Shown: piece after piece, positions 53,709 through 62,892 of the stretch | Numbering within the stretch: position 1 is the stretch's first letter | Layout: the number at the start of each line of letters is the position of its first letter | NCBI GenBank assembly: GCA_937915835.1 | Contig: CALGHA010000035.1 | Coordinates: forward strand, 8,889 to 72,888 | Length of the DNA stretch: 64,000 nt | Direction of reading: 5' to 3' | Source: an uncultured Fretibacterium sp. | GTDB taxonomy: Bacteria; Synergistota; Synergistia; Synergistales; Aminobacteriaceae | Translations under genes and position numbers: made by a program | The notes under the pieces: generated by a model | The model's input: the letters and a program-made list of their open reading frames with translations, nothing else | What the model was told of the DNA's origin: nothing | Database searches by the model: none

Positions 53709-55418
53709 TTAATGATTAATTAGCTCAAGAGCTTTCGCCCGAAAACTTTTCATCTTTTCCCGCCAAACAGGGACATATTCAGAGACTGCCGGAGTATCAT
53801 TCATCGTGTAGCTTCCCCAAATGTACCAGTAGTAATAAATCACGGCTGAACATGAGATTAAATGCGTCTTCTCCTGGTCAGTAGTCTTGCGTCCGAAATA
53901 TCCTTCAAGCCAGTAATCAATTTCTTCAAACGGCGGATTATTCACAGCAAACAACTTGCAAATATCGAAGCCAATATCAGCATCGCCAGCAAATTCCCAG
54001 TCAATAATATTTAACGAAGCATTCTTAACCAGCAAATTAGGTTCGTATAAATCGTTATGACAAAGTGAGACCTGCCATTTATCATGTTCAAGAAAATTAA
54101 AGATTGGTATCATTGTTTCTCGCTCTTTAAGAAATTCCCTGAATGTTGCGGCATTTATGCTCTTCTGAGTTGTGATAATTTTTTCGGCCTCAAATTGATA
54201 GTCAAATCCTGAACCTGCGGATATACACGAAGCATGAAGAGTTTTAAGTTTTTCGGCGAGCATGTCTATATGAGCTTTATTCCCAAAGTCAAAGTCTTCC
54301 GAGACATCTATAAACTTTGAAATTTTCCAGCCCTCATTTACATCCATATACACAAGAGTGCTGTCAATGTTTAATCTTTTTGCCGCCCGTAATGAAATTG
54401 CTTCTCTCTTCCTGTCAATGAAACTTTGAGCGTGTCTTCCTGGATGCCGGTAAATATAATATTCTCCGCTGTATTTAATCCTGAACTTGAATGACCTGTT
54501 ATTAAGCCCCTGCTTTATTATGGAAATGTCATCAATGTCGTCATAATCACAACAAAGAACTCGACAGATATTCTCAAAAATTTTTACCTTGTTGCAGGAA
54601 ATATAATCGCTGTCAAAGGCTTGAAGTTCTTCCATGCTGTCAAATTCAAGAATATCGAACGTGTTATATTTTTTGATCCACATTGGAATTGTCTTCAAGT
54701 TCTCACACCAGACATTTTCCCAGTACATATTTTCAGTTCCTGAGCGGGCAAAATATTCTTCGAGAATTGGCCGGAATTTCGCGGTAAAAGCCTCGTCAAA
54801 ATAAGCATGTCCGTACATTATGTATTGATTAAACGAGGGCTTGTTTGTGTCATAAATCAGGCCGTCGTCGTCAAATGTCAATGCTCGTTCTGTTATGCCC
54901 GTTCCATGAAGAAAGATAGAACTGTAAAACGCTCTGTATTCGTACATGCTGAATAAATTTTGCGGGTAATAATTATCTGCACACAAAACATAAGTATTAC
55001 TCAGATAATCTCTTGCGGCATAAATGCTGCTGTAAGTGTTTCTTGTTGAAAAGTTATTATTGATTACTATGTTGACGTTATATTTGTCGCGAAGGTAAAG
55101 AAATTTTTCCGCCATATAGCCGATAACGATTACGATTTCTTGTATCCCTGCGGCTCTGAGCTGTTCGATTTGGCGTTCGATCAGAATTTCACCTTTGACT
55201 GAGATTAAGCCTTTGGGAATTTCAAAAGTTACGGGAGCAAAACGTGAGCCGAAACCGGCGGCGAGAATTATTGCATTTTTTACGCGGTATTGCTTCAATT
55301 TTTCATAAGCAAGAGTGGAAGGAGTAAGATTTTTATCGATTAAACCTTTTTGTTGCAAGTTATCAATTAATTCTTCATTTGCAGGAATTACCCCCCCCCC
55401 CGTAAGTAATTCACGCAA
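53709..55418 (-). CDS. Bifunctional LicC-like cytidylyltransferase/LicA-like choline kinase, phase-variable
   Basis: 569 residues from the in-frame TTG. About 1-47: winged-helix-like N-terminus; 48-270: nucleotidyltransferase with AAGFGSRFAPVTFEIPKG; 290-569: kinase with the Brenner motif HNDLYEPNLL and IDWEFAGDAD. Together: amine kinase plus nucleotide activation, as in lic1 phosphocholine systems. The TTG has no ribosome site. A plausible ATG at 55453 opens the right N-terminus (MNKEVFDLISSICVNY), but an 11-G tract (55391-55401) sends that frame into TAA directly after the tract; 9 or 12 Gs would join it to the body. So the gene looks OFF. AAAGGAG is 16 bases before that ATG, longer than usual. 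Confidence 0.8.
   Translation of the reverse strand: MRELLTGGGVIPANEELIDNLQQKGLIDKNLTPSTLAYEKLKQYRVKNAIILAAGFGSRFAPVTFEIPKGLISVKGEILIERQIEQLRAAGIQEIVIVIGYMAEKFLYLRDKYNVNIVINNNFSTRNTYSSIYAARDYLSNTYVLCADNYYPQNLFSMYEYRAFYSSIFLHGTGITERALTFDDDGLIYDTNKPSFNQYIMYGHAYFDEAFTAKFRPILEEYFARSGTENMYWENVWCENLKTIPMWIKKYNTFDILEFDSMEELQAFDSDYISCNKVKIFENICRVLCCDYDDIDDISIIKQGLNNRSFKFRIKYSGEYYIYRHPGRHAQSFIDRKREAISLRAAKRLNIDSTLVYMDVNEGWKISKFIDVSEDFDFGNKAHIDMLAEKLKTLHASCISAGSGFDYQFEAEKIITTQKSINAATFREFLKERETMIPIFNFLEHDKWQVSLCHNDLYEPNLLVKNASLNIIDWEFAGDADIGFDICKLFAVNNPPFEEIDYWLEGYFGRKTTDQEKTHLISCSAVIYYYWYIWGSYTMNDTPAVSEYVPVWREKMKSFRAKALELINH
55391..55401 (-). repeat. Poly-G(11) contingency tract in the 5' coding end
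   Basis: Eleven consecutive C on the plus strand (G on the coding strand) after the first 18 codons from ATG 55453. Homopolymers this long are rare in a genome of this composition and are slippage-prone. With 11 Gs the ATG frame stops at 55388-55390; 9 or 12 restore the frame. Confidence 0.85.
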
Positions 55419-55453
55419 ATACTTGATATTAAGTCAAAGACTTCTTTATTCAT
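55402..55453 (-). other. Leader frame of the phase-variable gene (ATG to G tract)
   Basis: ATG at 55453 followed by 17 sense codons (MNKEVFDLISSICVNYL) up to the tract. In the present length it ends as a 21-residue peptide. The residues fit the start of a winged-helix domain, which supports this ATG as the native start of the gene in its ON state. Confidence 0.65.
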
Positions 55454-55496
55454 GAAAAATTTATGAAGGCTCCTTTCAAACTATAGAATAATTTGA

Positions 55497-55511
55497 ATTA
55501 TATCGTATAAT
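55497..55511. promoter_or_regulatory. Overlapping divergent -10 elements
   Basis: Minus-strand TATAAT at 55497-55502 (toward the kinase/symporter operon) and plus-strand TATAAT at 55506-55511 (toward dprA). No clear -35 for either. Confidence 0.4.
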
Positions 55512-55537
55512 CTATAAAATTTTCTTGAGCTTTTATT

Positions 55538-56665
55538 ATGTCAACAATTACACTATATATTATGAATGACACAACACGAGCAGGATTATTATTAAACGCC
55601 GCGAATATTCCCTGTGAAATTTTCCTGAAACTCTGCAACGATTATCAGCCTTCGGAAATTTTAACAGGCCCATCATTCTGGAGAGAACTCGGCTTAAGCG
55701 AAGAACAAATTTCCAGATTATCAAGTTTACTCGCAAAAGACGGCTGGGCTGAACGTGAACTTGAACAGGTTGATAAATTAAACGCGAAATTTATTACGGC
55801 GAAAGATATTGATTATCCTGCAAAATTATTCGACATCATCAGGCCTCCAGTCGGTTTATACGTTCAAGGCAAAGTTAATCTCTCGCTCCCGTCCGTCTCA
55901 ATCGTCGGAACTCGTAAATGCAGTTCATACGGACAACTCACAGCATCAGGACTTGCACGCGCTTTAGCTCAGAACAACATAATCACCATCAGTGGAGGAG
56001 CACGAGGAATTGACAGCCATGCTCACAGAGGAGCACTCAGTGCTGACGGAATTACAATCGCTGTGTTCGGAACATCGATAGACAAAATTTATCCGACAGA
56101 GAACAGAGATTTATTCTCACGCATTCTCGAACGAGGAGCAATAATCTCCGAATACCCGTTGAACTCCGGAGGCGACAAATGGCATTTCCCCGAACGTAAT
56201 AAAATTATCGCTGGGCTTGCGTCTCGTGTTGTTGTCATTGAGGCTGGCGAGAAGAGCGGAGCATTAATCACAGCTGGCTTTGCTCGGAAAATTGGCCGGG
56301 AATTATGGGCAGTTCCAGGAAGAATTAACGAGGAAATCAGCAAGGGAACGAATAAATTAATTCATGACGGAGCAAAATGTTTATATGACATTAACGCCTT
56401 CATTGAGACTTTCATGGGAAAAAGTTTACAGCTTGATTTGTTCGCTGACGAGAAAGAGAACGTGAAAGCGACTAACTCAACGCCCGAATTGTCAGACGAC
56501 GAAAAAGTGATATATTCCCTGTTGCAGAGACAAGGCGGAAGATTAATTGATGAGCTTATCGCTGAAAGTAAACTTGACGCTTCTAGTGTACAATTTTCAT
56601 TGATGACTTTGGAGGCTGAAGGCTTAATCATCGAGAAATCCGGGAGATATTCTGCTTCTGTGTGA
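55538..56665 (+). CDS. dprA: DNA-processing protein DprA
   Basis: Binds incoming single-stranded DNA and loads RecA during natural transformation. 375 residues: an N-terminal SAM-like region, the Rossmann-like core with SIVGTRKCSSYGQ, SGGARGIDSHAHRGAL, FPERNKIIAGLA and ITAGFARKIGREL, and a C-terminal winged-helix domain. A weak ribosome site; the ATG at 55562 is also possible. Implies that the organism may be transformable. Confidence 0.93.
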   Translation: MSTITLYIMNDTTRAGLLLNAANIPCEIFLKLCNDYQPSEILTGPSFWRELGLSEEQISRLSSLLAKDGWAERELEQVDKLNAKFITAKDIDYPAKLFDIIRPPVGLYVQGKVNLSLPSVSIVGTRKCSSYGQLTASGLARALAQNNIITISGGARGIDSHAHRGALSADGITIAVFGTSIDKIYPTENRDLFSRILERGAIISEYPLNSGGDKWHFPERNKIIAGLASRVVVIEAGEKSGALITAGFARKIGRELWAVPGRINEEISKGTNKLIHDGAKCLYDINAFIETFMGKSLQLDLFADEKENVKATNSTPELSDDEKVIYSLLQRQGGRLIDELIAESKLDASSVQFSLMTLEAEGLIIEKSGRYSASV

Positions 56666-56698
56666 AAAAGAGAGTGTGAAAGGAGGAGGGAATGAGTT

Positions 56699-56974
56699 AT
56701 GAGACTTGATAAATTTCTGAAACTAGCTAGACTTGTGAAACGTCGAACAGTTGCGCAAGAAATGATTGAACTCGGAGCGGTCAGACTTGAAGGCCGGGAA
56801 TGCAAGCCGTCAAGTGAAGTTCATGAGGGAAATATTATAGAGATTGCTTACATTAACAGAGTTTTGAAAGTTAAAGTGTTGTGTGCTGACGAGGCAATTT
56901 TGAAACGTCCTAAAACAATTTCATGGGAACAATTAGACGAACGCCCCGTAAAGCCCGACGAAAAACCATTTTAA
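56699..56974 (+). CDS. S4-domain RNA-binding protein (RqcP/Hsp15 type)
   Basis: 91 residues almost entirely an S4 domain: MRLDKFLKLARLVKRRTVAQ, then IELGAVRLEGRECKPSSEV. Family members (Hsp15/HslR, RqcP/YabO) bind stalled 50S subunits with tRNA and aid recycling or alanine tailing. GGAGGAGGG upstream. The exact subtype cannot be told from sequence. Confidence 0.85.
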   Translation: MRLDKFLKLARLVKRRTVAQEMIELGAVRLEGRECKPSSEVHEGNIIEIAYINRVLKVKVLCADEAILKRPKTISWEQLDERPVKPDEKPF

Positions 56975-58330
<1,356 letters not shown>

Positions 58331-58336
58331 TTTATC

Positions 58337-58753
58337 ATGGCATTCGTAGAGACCGAACCAATTCTTGAACAGTTCAAACGCGTAATCTCAACCGACAAAG
58401 CTCCTGCGGCAATTGGCCCGTATTCTCAGGCTGTACAAGCCGGTGAATTTCTTTATGTCTCCGGTCAAATTCCTGTGAACCCGGCAACTGGAACTTTCGC
58501 GGAAGATATTACGGAACAGGCTAAACAATCGCTCGAAAATCTCAAGGCAATAATCGAGGCAGCAGGATATTCACTTAAAGACGTTGTGAAGACTACGGTA
58601 TTTGCGGCGGATATTGCGAACTTTGCGAAGATTAACGAGGTTTACGCGCAATATTTCAGCAGTGATGCTCCGGCACGTTCATTCGTTGCTGTGAAAGATT
58701 TGCCGAAAGGTGTAGGACTTGAGATTGAAGCAGTAGCTTGGAGAAAAAAATAA
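58337..58753 (+). CDS. ridA: RidA-family reactive intermediate deaminase
   Basis: 138 residues, Rid/YjgF fold: AAIGPYSQAVQAGEFLYVSGQIPVNP, the catalytic-site Arg of APARSFVAV, and GVGLEIEAVA at the end. Hydrolyses reactive enamine/imine by-products of amino acid metabolism. The first 12 residues extend beyond the usual start; the ribosome site is weak. Six bases after eno. Confidence 0.92.
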   Translation: MAFVETEPILEQFKRVISTDKAPAAIGPYSQAVQAGEFLYVSGQIPVNPATGTFAEDITEQAKQSLENLKAIIEAAGYSLKDVVKTTVFAADIANFAKINEVYAQYFSSDAPARSFVAVKDLPKGVGLEIEAVAWRKK

Positions 58754-58775
58754 TTTAATGCCAATTTTATGAGCT

Positions 58776-58810
58776 TGAGGCTTGAAATATCAGCTTCAGG
58801 CTTTCATTTG
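58776..58810 (+). terminator. Weak terminator after ridA
   Basis: GCTTGAA (58780-58786) pairs with TTCAGGC (58795-58801), one wobble, followed by TTTCATTTG. Confidence 0.45.
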
Positions 58811-58849
58811 TAAATTTGGGAAATAACTTTTTGGAGGTAATTTTTTAGT

Positions 58850-59227
58850 ATGGCAGAAACAACAACAGCAGTATCGCCGTGCGGAGGAAGTGCGCCGTCT
58901 GGTTCTGGCGGAACTGGAGCAGATGGAGGAGCGGCGGCTCAGCAGGGTGGACTTATGGGGATGCTTTTTCCTCTTGCAATATTCGTCTTAATCTTCTATT
59001 TCTTCATCATTCGTCCCCAGAGAAAACGCGACAAACAACAGAAAAATATGATTGACAGCATAACGCGAGGAGATCAGATTATCACGATCGGCGGATTTTA
59101 CGGAACAGTACGTGAAGTTCGAGATGATTCGTTCCAGATTGAGATTGCCGAAGGAGTTCGCGTTACAATTCTGAAGTCAGCAGTTCAGGGTAAGCGTGCA
59201 GTCAAACAGCAGGAGGCAGCATCTTAA
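58850..59227 (+). CDS. yajC: Preprotein translocase accessory subunit YajC
   Basis: 125 residues: a Gly/Ser/Ala-rich, low-complexity N-terminus, one membrane helix (MLFPLAIFVLIFYFFIIRPQ) directly followed by the RPQRKRDKQQ block, and a small C-terminal domain (GDQIITIGGFYGTV). Joins SecDF at the Sec translocon. Its stop overlaps the secD ATG (TAATG). GGAGG lies 11 bases before the ATG. Confidence 0.95.
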   Translation: MAETTTAVSPCGGSAPSGSGGTGADGGAAAQQGGLMGMLFPLAIFVLIFYFFIIRPQRKRDKQQKNMIDSITRGDQIITIGGFYGTVREVRDDSFQIEIAEGVRVTILKSAVQGKRAVKQQEAAS

Positions 59228-60609
59228 TGAATCGTGCGGATAAATTTCGCTTCTGGCTCGTAATTCTCGTAGTCTTAGGAGCGCTGTGTTATGCGTATTT
59301 CGAGAGGAACGGGCTTAATTTGGGTCTTGACCTCAAAGGAGGAGCGCATATAGTTCTTCAGGCAAAAGATACTCCAGAAAATCCTTTGCGTGATGACAGC
59401 ATTGACAGGTTATTAGCAGTCTTAAGAAATCGTATTGACCAGTATGGAGTTGCTGAGCCTATTATTCAGAAGTCCGGTTCAGATAGAATTATTGTAGACT
59501 TACCCGGCATTCAGGATCCTGCGGCCGCTCTTGAGTTAATCGGCAGAACGGCACAGATGGATTTTCGCGAGGTTTTAGCGTCAACTGGAGGCAATTTACC
59601 TTTGGAACCAATCCGGAGAAATTACGACAGCGATATTCAATTCGTGAACGCTCAAGAAAGATGGCGTGAAGAAGTCGCGAAATTGAGCAATGCCAGCGCG
59701 GATTTAGTTGCTCGTTCAAAGACTGTCGAAGGCTCAATCGTCGCACCTGCTGAAGAAGCCGGAATGTTTTACCTGCTTGGTCCTGTATTATTATCCGGAA
59801 AAGATTTAGACAACGCTGAAGTCAACCCTGACAGTCTCGGCAGAATGGGAGTATCGCTCGAGTTCAACTCAAACGGTGCAAAACTCTTTGAGGAAGCTAC
59901 GGGGCGTTTAGTCGGCAAACAGTTAGCAATCGTTCTTGATAACGTCGTAATTTCGGCTCCTGTTGTTCAGGATAGAATAGCCGGAGGACGAGCGCAGATT
60001 ACGGGAAGATTTACAGCTGATGAGGCCGGAAGACTTGCTATTATGTTAAAAGCTGGTGCATTGCCTGTAGCTGTTGAGATCGCGGAAAATCGTTCAGTTG
60101 GGCCGAGCTTGGGAGCTGACAGCATTAAACAGGGACTTGAAGCCGGATTGTTCGGTGCAGGAATGGTATTAGTCTTCATGCTGCTTTATTACCAGTTCAG
60201 AGGATTAGCCGCAGATATAGCCCTTGCTGTTACGGTATTATTAATTTTCGCGGGATTAATCGCCTTCAATGCAACTTTGACGCTTCCCGGTATCGCTGGA
60301 ATTATCTTGACGCTTGGAATGGCTGTAGACGGAAACGTTTTAATCTATGAACGCATCAGAGAAGAGAGAAATTCCGGAAAAACTCCGGCGGCGGCACTTG
60401 ATTCGGGCTTCAGAAAAGCTCTCGTTACGATTTTGGACAGCAATATTACTACGTTGATTGCGGCGTTAGTATTATTCTATTTCGGTTCCGGTTCAGTCAG
60501 AGGCTTCGGAGTAACTTTGTCAGTCGGTTTAGTCGCGAGCGTCTTTGCGAATATTGTCGTTACACGAGCTATATTGCAGTTGTTCATCAAGCGCGGAGGG
60601 AGGAATTAA
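59227..60609 (+). CDS. secD: Protein translocase subunit SecD
   Basis: 460 residues, at the short end (E. coli 615). Six-helix RND-like membrane protein: TM1, periplasmic P1 domain (GLNLGLDLKGGAHIVLQ, RIDQYGVAEPIIQ), then the block TLTLPGIAGIILTLGMAVDGNVLIYERIRE with the Asp and Arg needed for proton movement. Uses the proton motive force to pull translocating proteins. Ends overlapping secF. Confidence 0.95.
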   Translation: MNRADKFRFWLVILVVLGALCYAYFERNGLNLGLDLKGGAHIVLQAKDTPENPLRDDSIDRLLAVLRNRIDQYGVAEPIIQKSGSDRIIVDLPGIQDPAAALELIGRTAQMDFREVLASTGGNLPLEPIRRNYDSDIQFVNAQERWREEVAKLSNASADLVARSKTVEGSIVAPAEEAGMFYLLGPVLLSGKDLDNAEVNPDSLGRMGVSLEFNSNGAKLFEEATGRLVGKQLAIVLDNVVISAPVVQDRIAGGRAQITGRFTADEAGRLAIMLKAGALPVAVEIAENRSVGPSLGADSIKQGLEAGLFGAGMVLVFMLLYYQFRGLAADIALAVTVLLIFAGLIAFNATLTLPGIAGIILTLGMAVDGNVLIYERIREERNSGKTPAAALDSGFRKALVTILDSNITTLIAALVLFYFGSGSVRGFGVTLSVGLVASVFANIVVTRAILQLFIKRGGRN

Positions 60610-61475
60610 TGATGAGCAGATTAAATCTCAATTTTGACTTCATGAGCCATCGTAAATTAGCCCTCACAATAAGCCTTGTGCTCGTAATCGCCAGCATTGG
60701 ATTATTATTAACTCGCGGCCTTAATCTCGGAATAGATTTTACGGGCGGCAATGTAATTCAGGTTGAGTTTGACAACAGGCCTGAAATTGACGGCGTACGT
60801 TCTGTAATATCCGGAGTTGTTGCGCGTGAAGCTATGATACAAAATTTCGGCGAGAAGGGAATAATTATCCGAACCAACGAGGACACTGAAGAAAGCCGTG
60901 AAGCTGTCGTGAAAGCGTTGCAGAATAATTATGCTGATATGAAAGTTACAGGCTTTGAGAAGGTTGGACCGGTCGTCGGCGGAGAATTACGCAGGCAGGC
61001 TATAATCGGCGTATCAATCGCGCTTGTTGCCATTCTGATTTATATTACGTTACGTTTCCAGTTCAGATTTGCTGTAGTCAGCGTTGTTCCTCTTATTCAT
61101 GACGTGATTATCGCGCTGGGCTTCTTTAGTCTTACTCAAATGGAGATTGGCTCATCGTTCATCGCGGCAATTCTCACAATTGTAGGTTACTCGCTGAACA
61201 ACACGATTATCATTCTTGACCGTGTACGTGAGAACTGGGGAACACTTTCTCGTGAAGGAATTGTTAATCTCGTCAACAAGTCGCTCAATCAGACATTAGC
61301 ACGAACGATTAACACGACATTGACGACTTTATTCCCGGTAATCGCGCTTTGCGTTTGGGGCGGGCCTGTGTTAATGGCTTTCAGTTACGCAATGTTAGTA
61401 GGAATGATCGCCGGAACTTGGAGCTCAATGTTTGTAGCTACGGGCTTGCTTTGTGAATGGCAGGGCAAGAAGTAA
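60609..61475 (+). CDS. secF: Protein translocase subunit SecF
   Basis: 288 residues, standard length. TM1 and the GLNLGIDFTGGNVIQV block, then GYSLNNTIIILDRVRENW with the Asp-Arg pair, and LTTLFPVIALCVWGGP. Either the ATG at 60609 or that at 60612 could start. Works with SecD and YajC. A hairpin terminator follows after 25 bases. Confidence 0.95.
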   Translation: MMSRLNLNFDFMSHRKLALTISLVLVIASIGLLLTRGLNLGIDFTGGNVIQVEFDNRPEIDGVRSVISGVVAREAMIQNFGEKGIIIRTNEDTEESREAVVKALQNNYADMKVTGFEKVGPVVGGELRRQAIIGVSIALVAILIYITLRFQFRFAVVSVVPLIHDVIIALGFFSLTQMEIGSSFIAAILTIVGYSLNNTIIILDRVRENWGTLSREGIVNLVNKSLNQTLARTINTTLTTLFPVIALCVWGGPVLMAFSYAMLVGMIAGTWSSMFVATGLLCEWQGKK

Positions 61476-61500
61476 TTTATCATTAAAATTTGTAAATTGG

Positions 61501-61533
61501 CCGGGAGCTTTTGAGGGCTTCCGGTTTTATTTA
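61501..61533 (+). terminator. Terminator of the yajC-secD-secF operon
   Basis: CCGGGAGC (61501-61508) pairs with GCTTCCGG (61517-61524), one wobble, followed by TTTTATTTATT. Confidence 0.85.
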
Positions 61534-61694
61534 TTGTCTCGTAACTTGTGAGATTATCATTTTCGCCGTATAAAAAGTAATTTTTCGCCGAAAGCTGTAT
61601 CAATTTCTCATTTTCCCCGTTAATATCTTGTTGGCTGTCATCACTAGCTAACTCGTAATTTTCTGCTTCGTCTTATTTTACATTTATTCTTTCA
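61534..61694. other. AT-rich intergenic region
   Basis: No gene seen. Contains only short AT-rich stretches and a small CTC/GAG inverted repeat near 61537. Confidence 0.6.
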
Positions 61695-61703
61695 TGTTAA
61701 AAT
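61695..61703 (+). promoter_or_regulatory. Possible extended -10 promoter of ddl
   Basis: TGTTAAAAT (TG-n-TAAAAT) about 40 bases before ddl, no -35. Confidence 0.35.
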
Positions 61704-61742
61704 TCTTTGTTCGATACGATATTTTACAGGAGGAATAAAAGT

Positions 61743-62666
61743 TTGTTCACAGGAAAAAAAGTAGCAGTCTTATGCGGAGGCGACGGCCAAGAACGCGAAG
61801 TTTCACTCAGAAGCGGCCGGGCTGTCTGTGATGCTTTGAACGAGACGGGAGAATTTGAGGCAGAATTGCTTGACTTGAAGGCTCTCACTGATGTCGCAAA
61901 AGTTAAAGGCTACAACGGAGCTTTTATCGCTATGCATGGCGACTGGGGCGAGGGTGGAATTTTACAGCAGAAGCTCAAGGATTTAGGCATTCCGTATACA
62001 GGTTCAGGCCCTGAAGCAAGCGCACTCGCTATGAATAAATGGAAGGCTCAGGAAGTATTCAAGAAAGAAGGCATGAGAACTCCAAACGCTTTACTCTGGC
62101 CGCAAAGTTTCGCTGACGTAAAAGCAAAATTCGGGCTTGATGTCGTCGTCAAACCTTGTTCAGGAGGAAGCACCGTAGGACTATCGATTATTCACGGACT
62201 TACGGAATTAGCATTGACGAAAGCGGCTTATTTAGCTCGAGACAGCTACAAAGGTGATGTAATCATTGAAGAATACATAGAGGGAAAAGAATTAACCTGC
62301 GCGGTTTGGGACAACCACGGCAAGACTGAAGCACTCCCGATAATCGAGATTAAACCGCATGAGGGCTTCTACGATTACGCGAATAAATACACAGCCGGAG
62401 CAACTGAGTATATCGTTCCTGCAAAGTTGACGGATGATGAAATTTCTCAAGTCTCAGAGATGGCCGTAAAAGCTCATAAAGTTTTAGGCTGTTCGGGTTA
62501 TAGCCGTTCGGATTTCAGGTTGTCGAATGATGGTAAAGCATATATCCTCGAAGTCAACACTGCGCCAGGAATGACAGCAACAAGTTTAGTTCCGAAGGCC
62601 GCAAAAGCTAAAGGAATAAGCATATCTGAGTTCGTGAAAATTATTATGCAGATGGCTCATGTTTAA
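61743..62666 (+). CDS. ddl: D-alanine--D-alanine ligase
   Basis: Makes D-Ala-D-Ala for peptidoglycan. Start at TTG 61743 (LFTGKKVAVLCGG), because AGGAGG at 61728-61733 lies 9 bases upstream and inside the longer frame from 61707. 307 residues. ATP-grasp: GGDGQEREVSLRSG, MHGDWGEGGILQ (usual HG-x-x-GEDG, here Gly for Asp), VVKPCSGGSTVG, and EVNTAPGMTATS. The Asp-to-Gly change near the start of the second block is worth noting; the ligase could still be functional, and a D-Ala-D-Lac type is not indicated. Confidence 0.88.
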   Translation: MFTGKKVAVLCGGDGQEREVSLRSGRAVCDALNETGEFEAELLDLKALTDVAKVKGYNGAFIAMHGDWGEGGILQQKLKDLGIPYTGSGPEASALAMNKWKAQEVFKKEGMRTPNALLWPQSFADVKAKFGLDVVVKPCSGGSTVGLSIIHGLTELALTKAAYLARDSYKGDVIIEEYIEGKELTCAVWDNHGKTEALPIIEIKPHEGFYDYANKYTAGATEYIVPAKLTDDEISQVSEMAVKAHKVLGCSGYSRSDFRLSNDGKAYILEVNTAPGMTATSLVPKAAKAKGISISEFVKIIMQMAHV

Positions 62667-62746
62667 TAAGCTGATAATTTGTGAGAGTGTCAAGAAAAAA
62701 TTTTATATTCTACATAGTTACACTTAGAAATTTATTGATATTCGCG

Positions 62747-62755
62747 TGATATAAT
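62747..62755 (+). promoter_or_regulatory. Extended -10 promoter of the hydratase gene
   Basis: TGATATAAT (TG-n-TATAAT); the leader to the ATG is about 130 bases. Confidence 0.5.
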
Positions 62756-62812
62756 CTTTATACAAAAATTATTATTCATTCACAAATTCATAAATAAAAT
62801 ATTTTTCACGCA

Positions 62813-62849
62813 AGCGGAAGGATTGATTATCGTATGATGTTCTTTCGCT
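62813..62849 (+). other. Hairpin in the leader of the hydratase gene
   Basis: AGCGGAAG (62813-62820) pairs with CTTTCGCT (62842-62849), one wobble, with a 21-base loop that itself has ATC/GAT. It lies in the predicted 5' leader; no role is known. Confidence 0.4.
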
Positions 62850-62892
62850 GTCAGGGAAAAAAATATTTATCTTCGAGGGGGTATATTCGTAA

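Noticed and set aside
55402..55418. TTG at 55418 as the native start of the kinase/cytidylyltransferase gene
   Set aside because: No ribosome site and it would drop the winged-helix start; the upstream ATG gives a better N-terminus when the G tract has 9 or 12 bases. Kept only as the frame present in this sequence.
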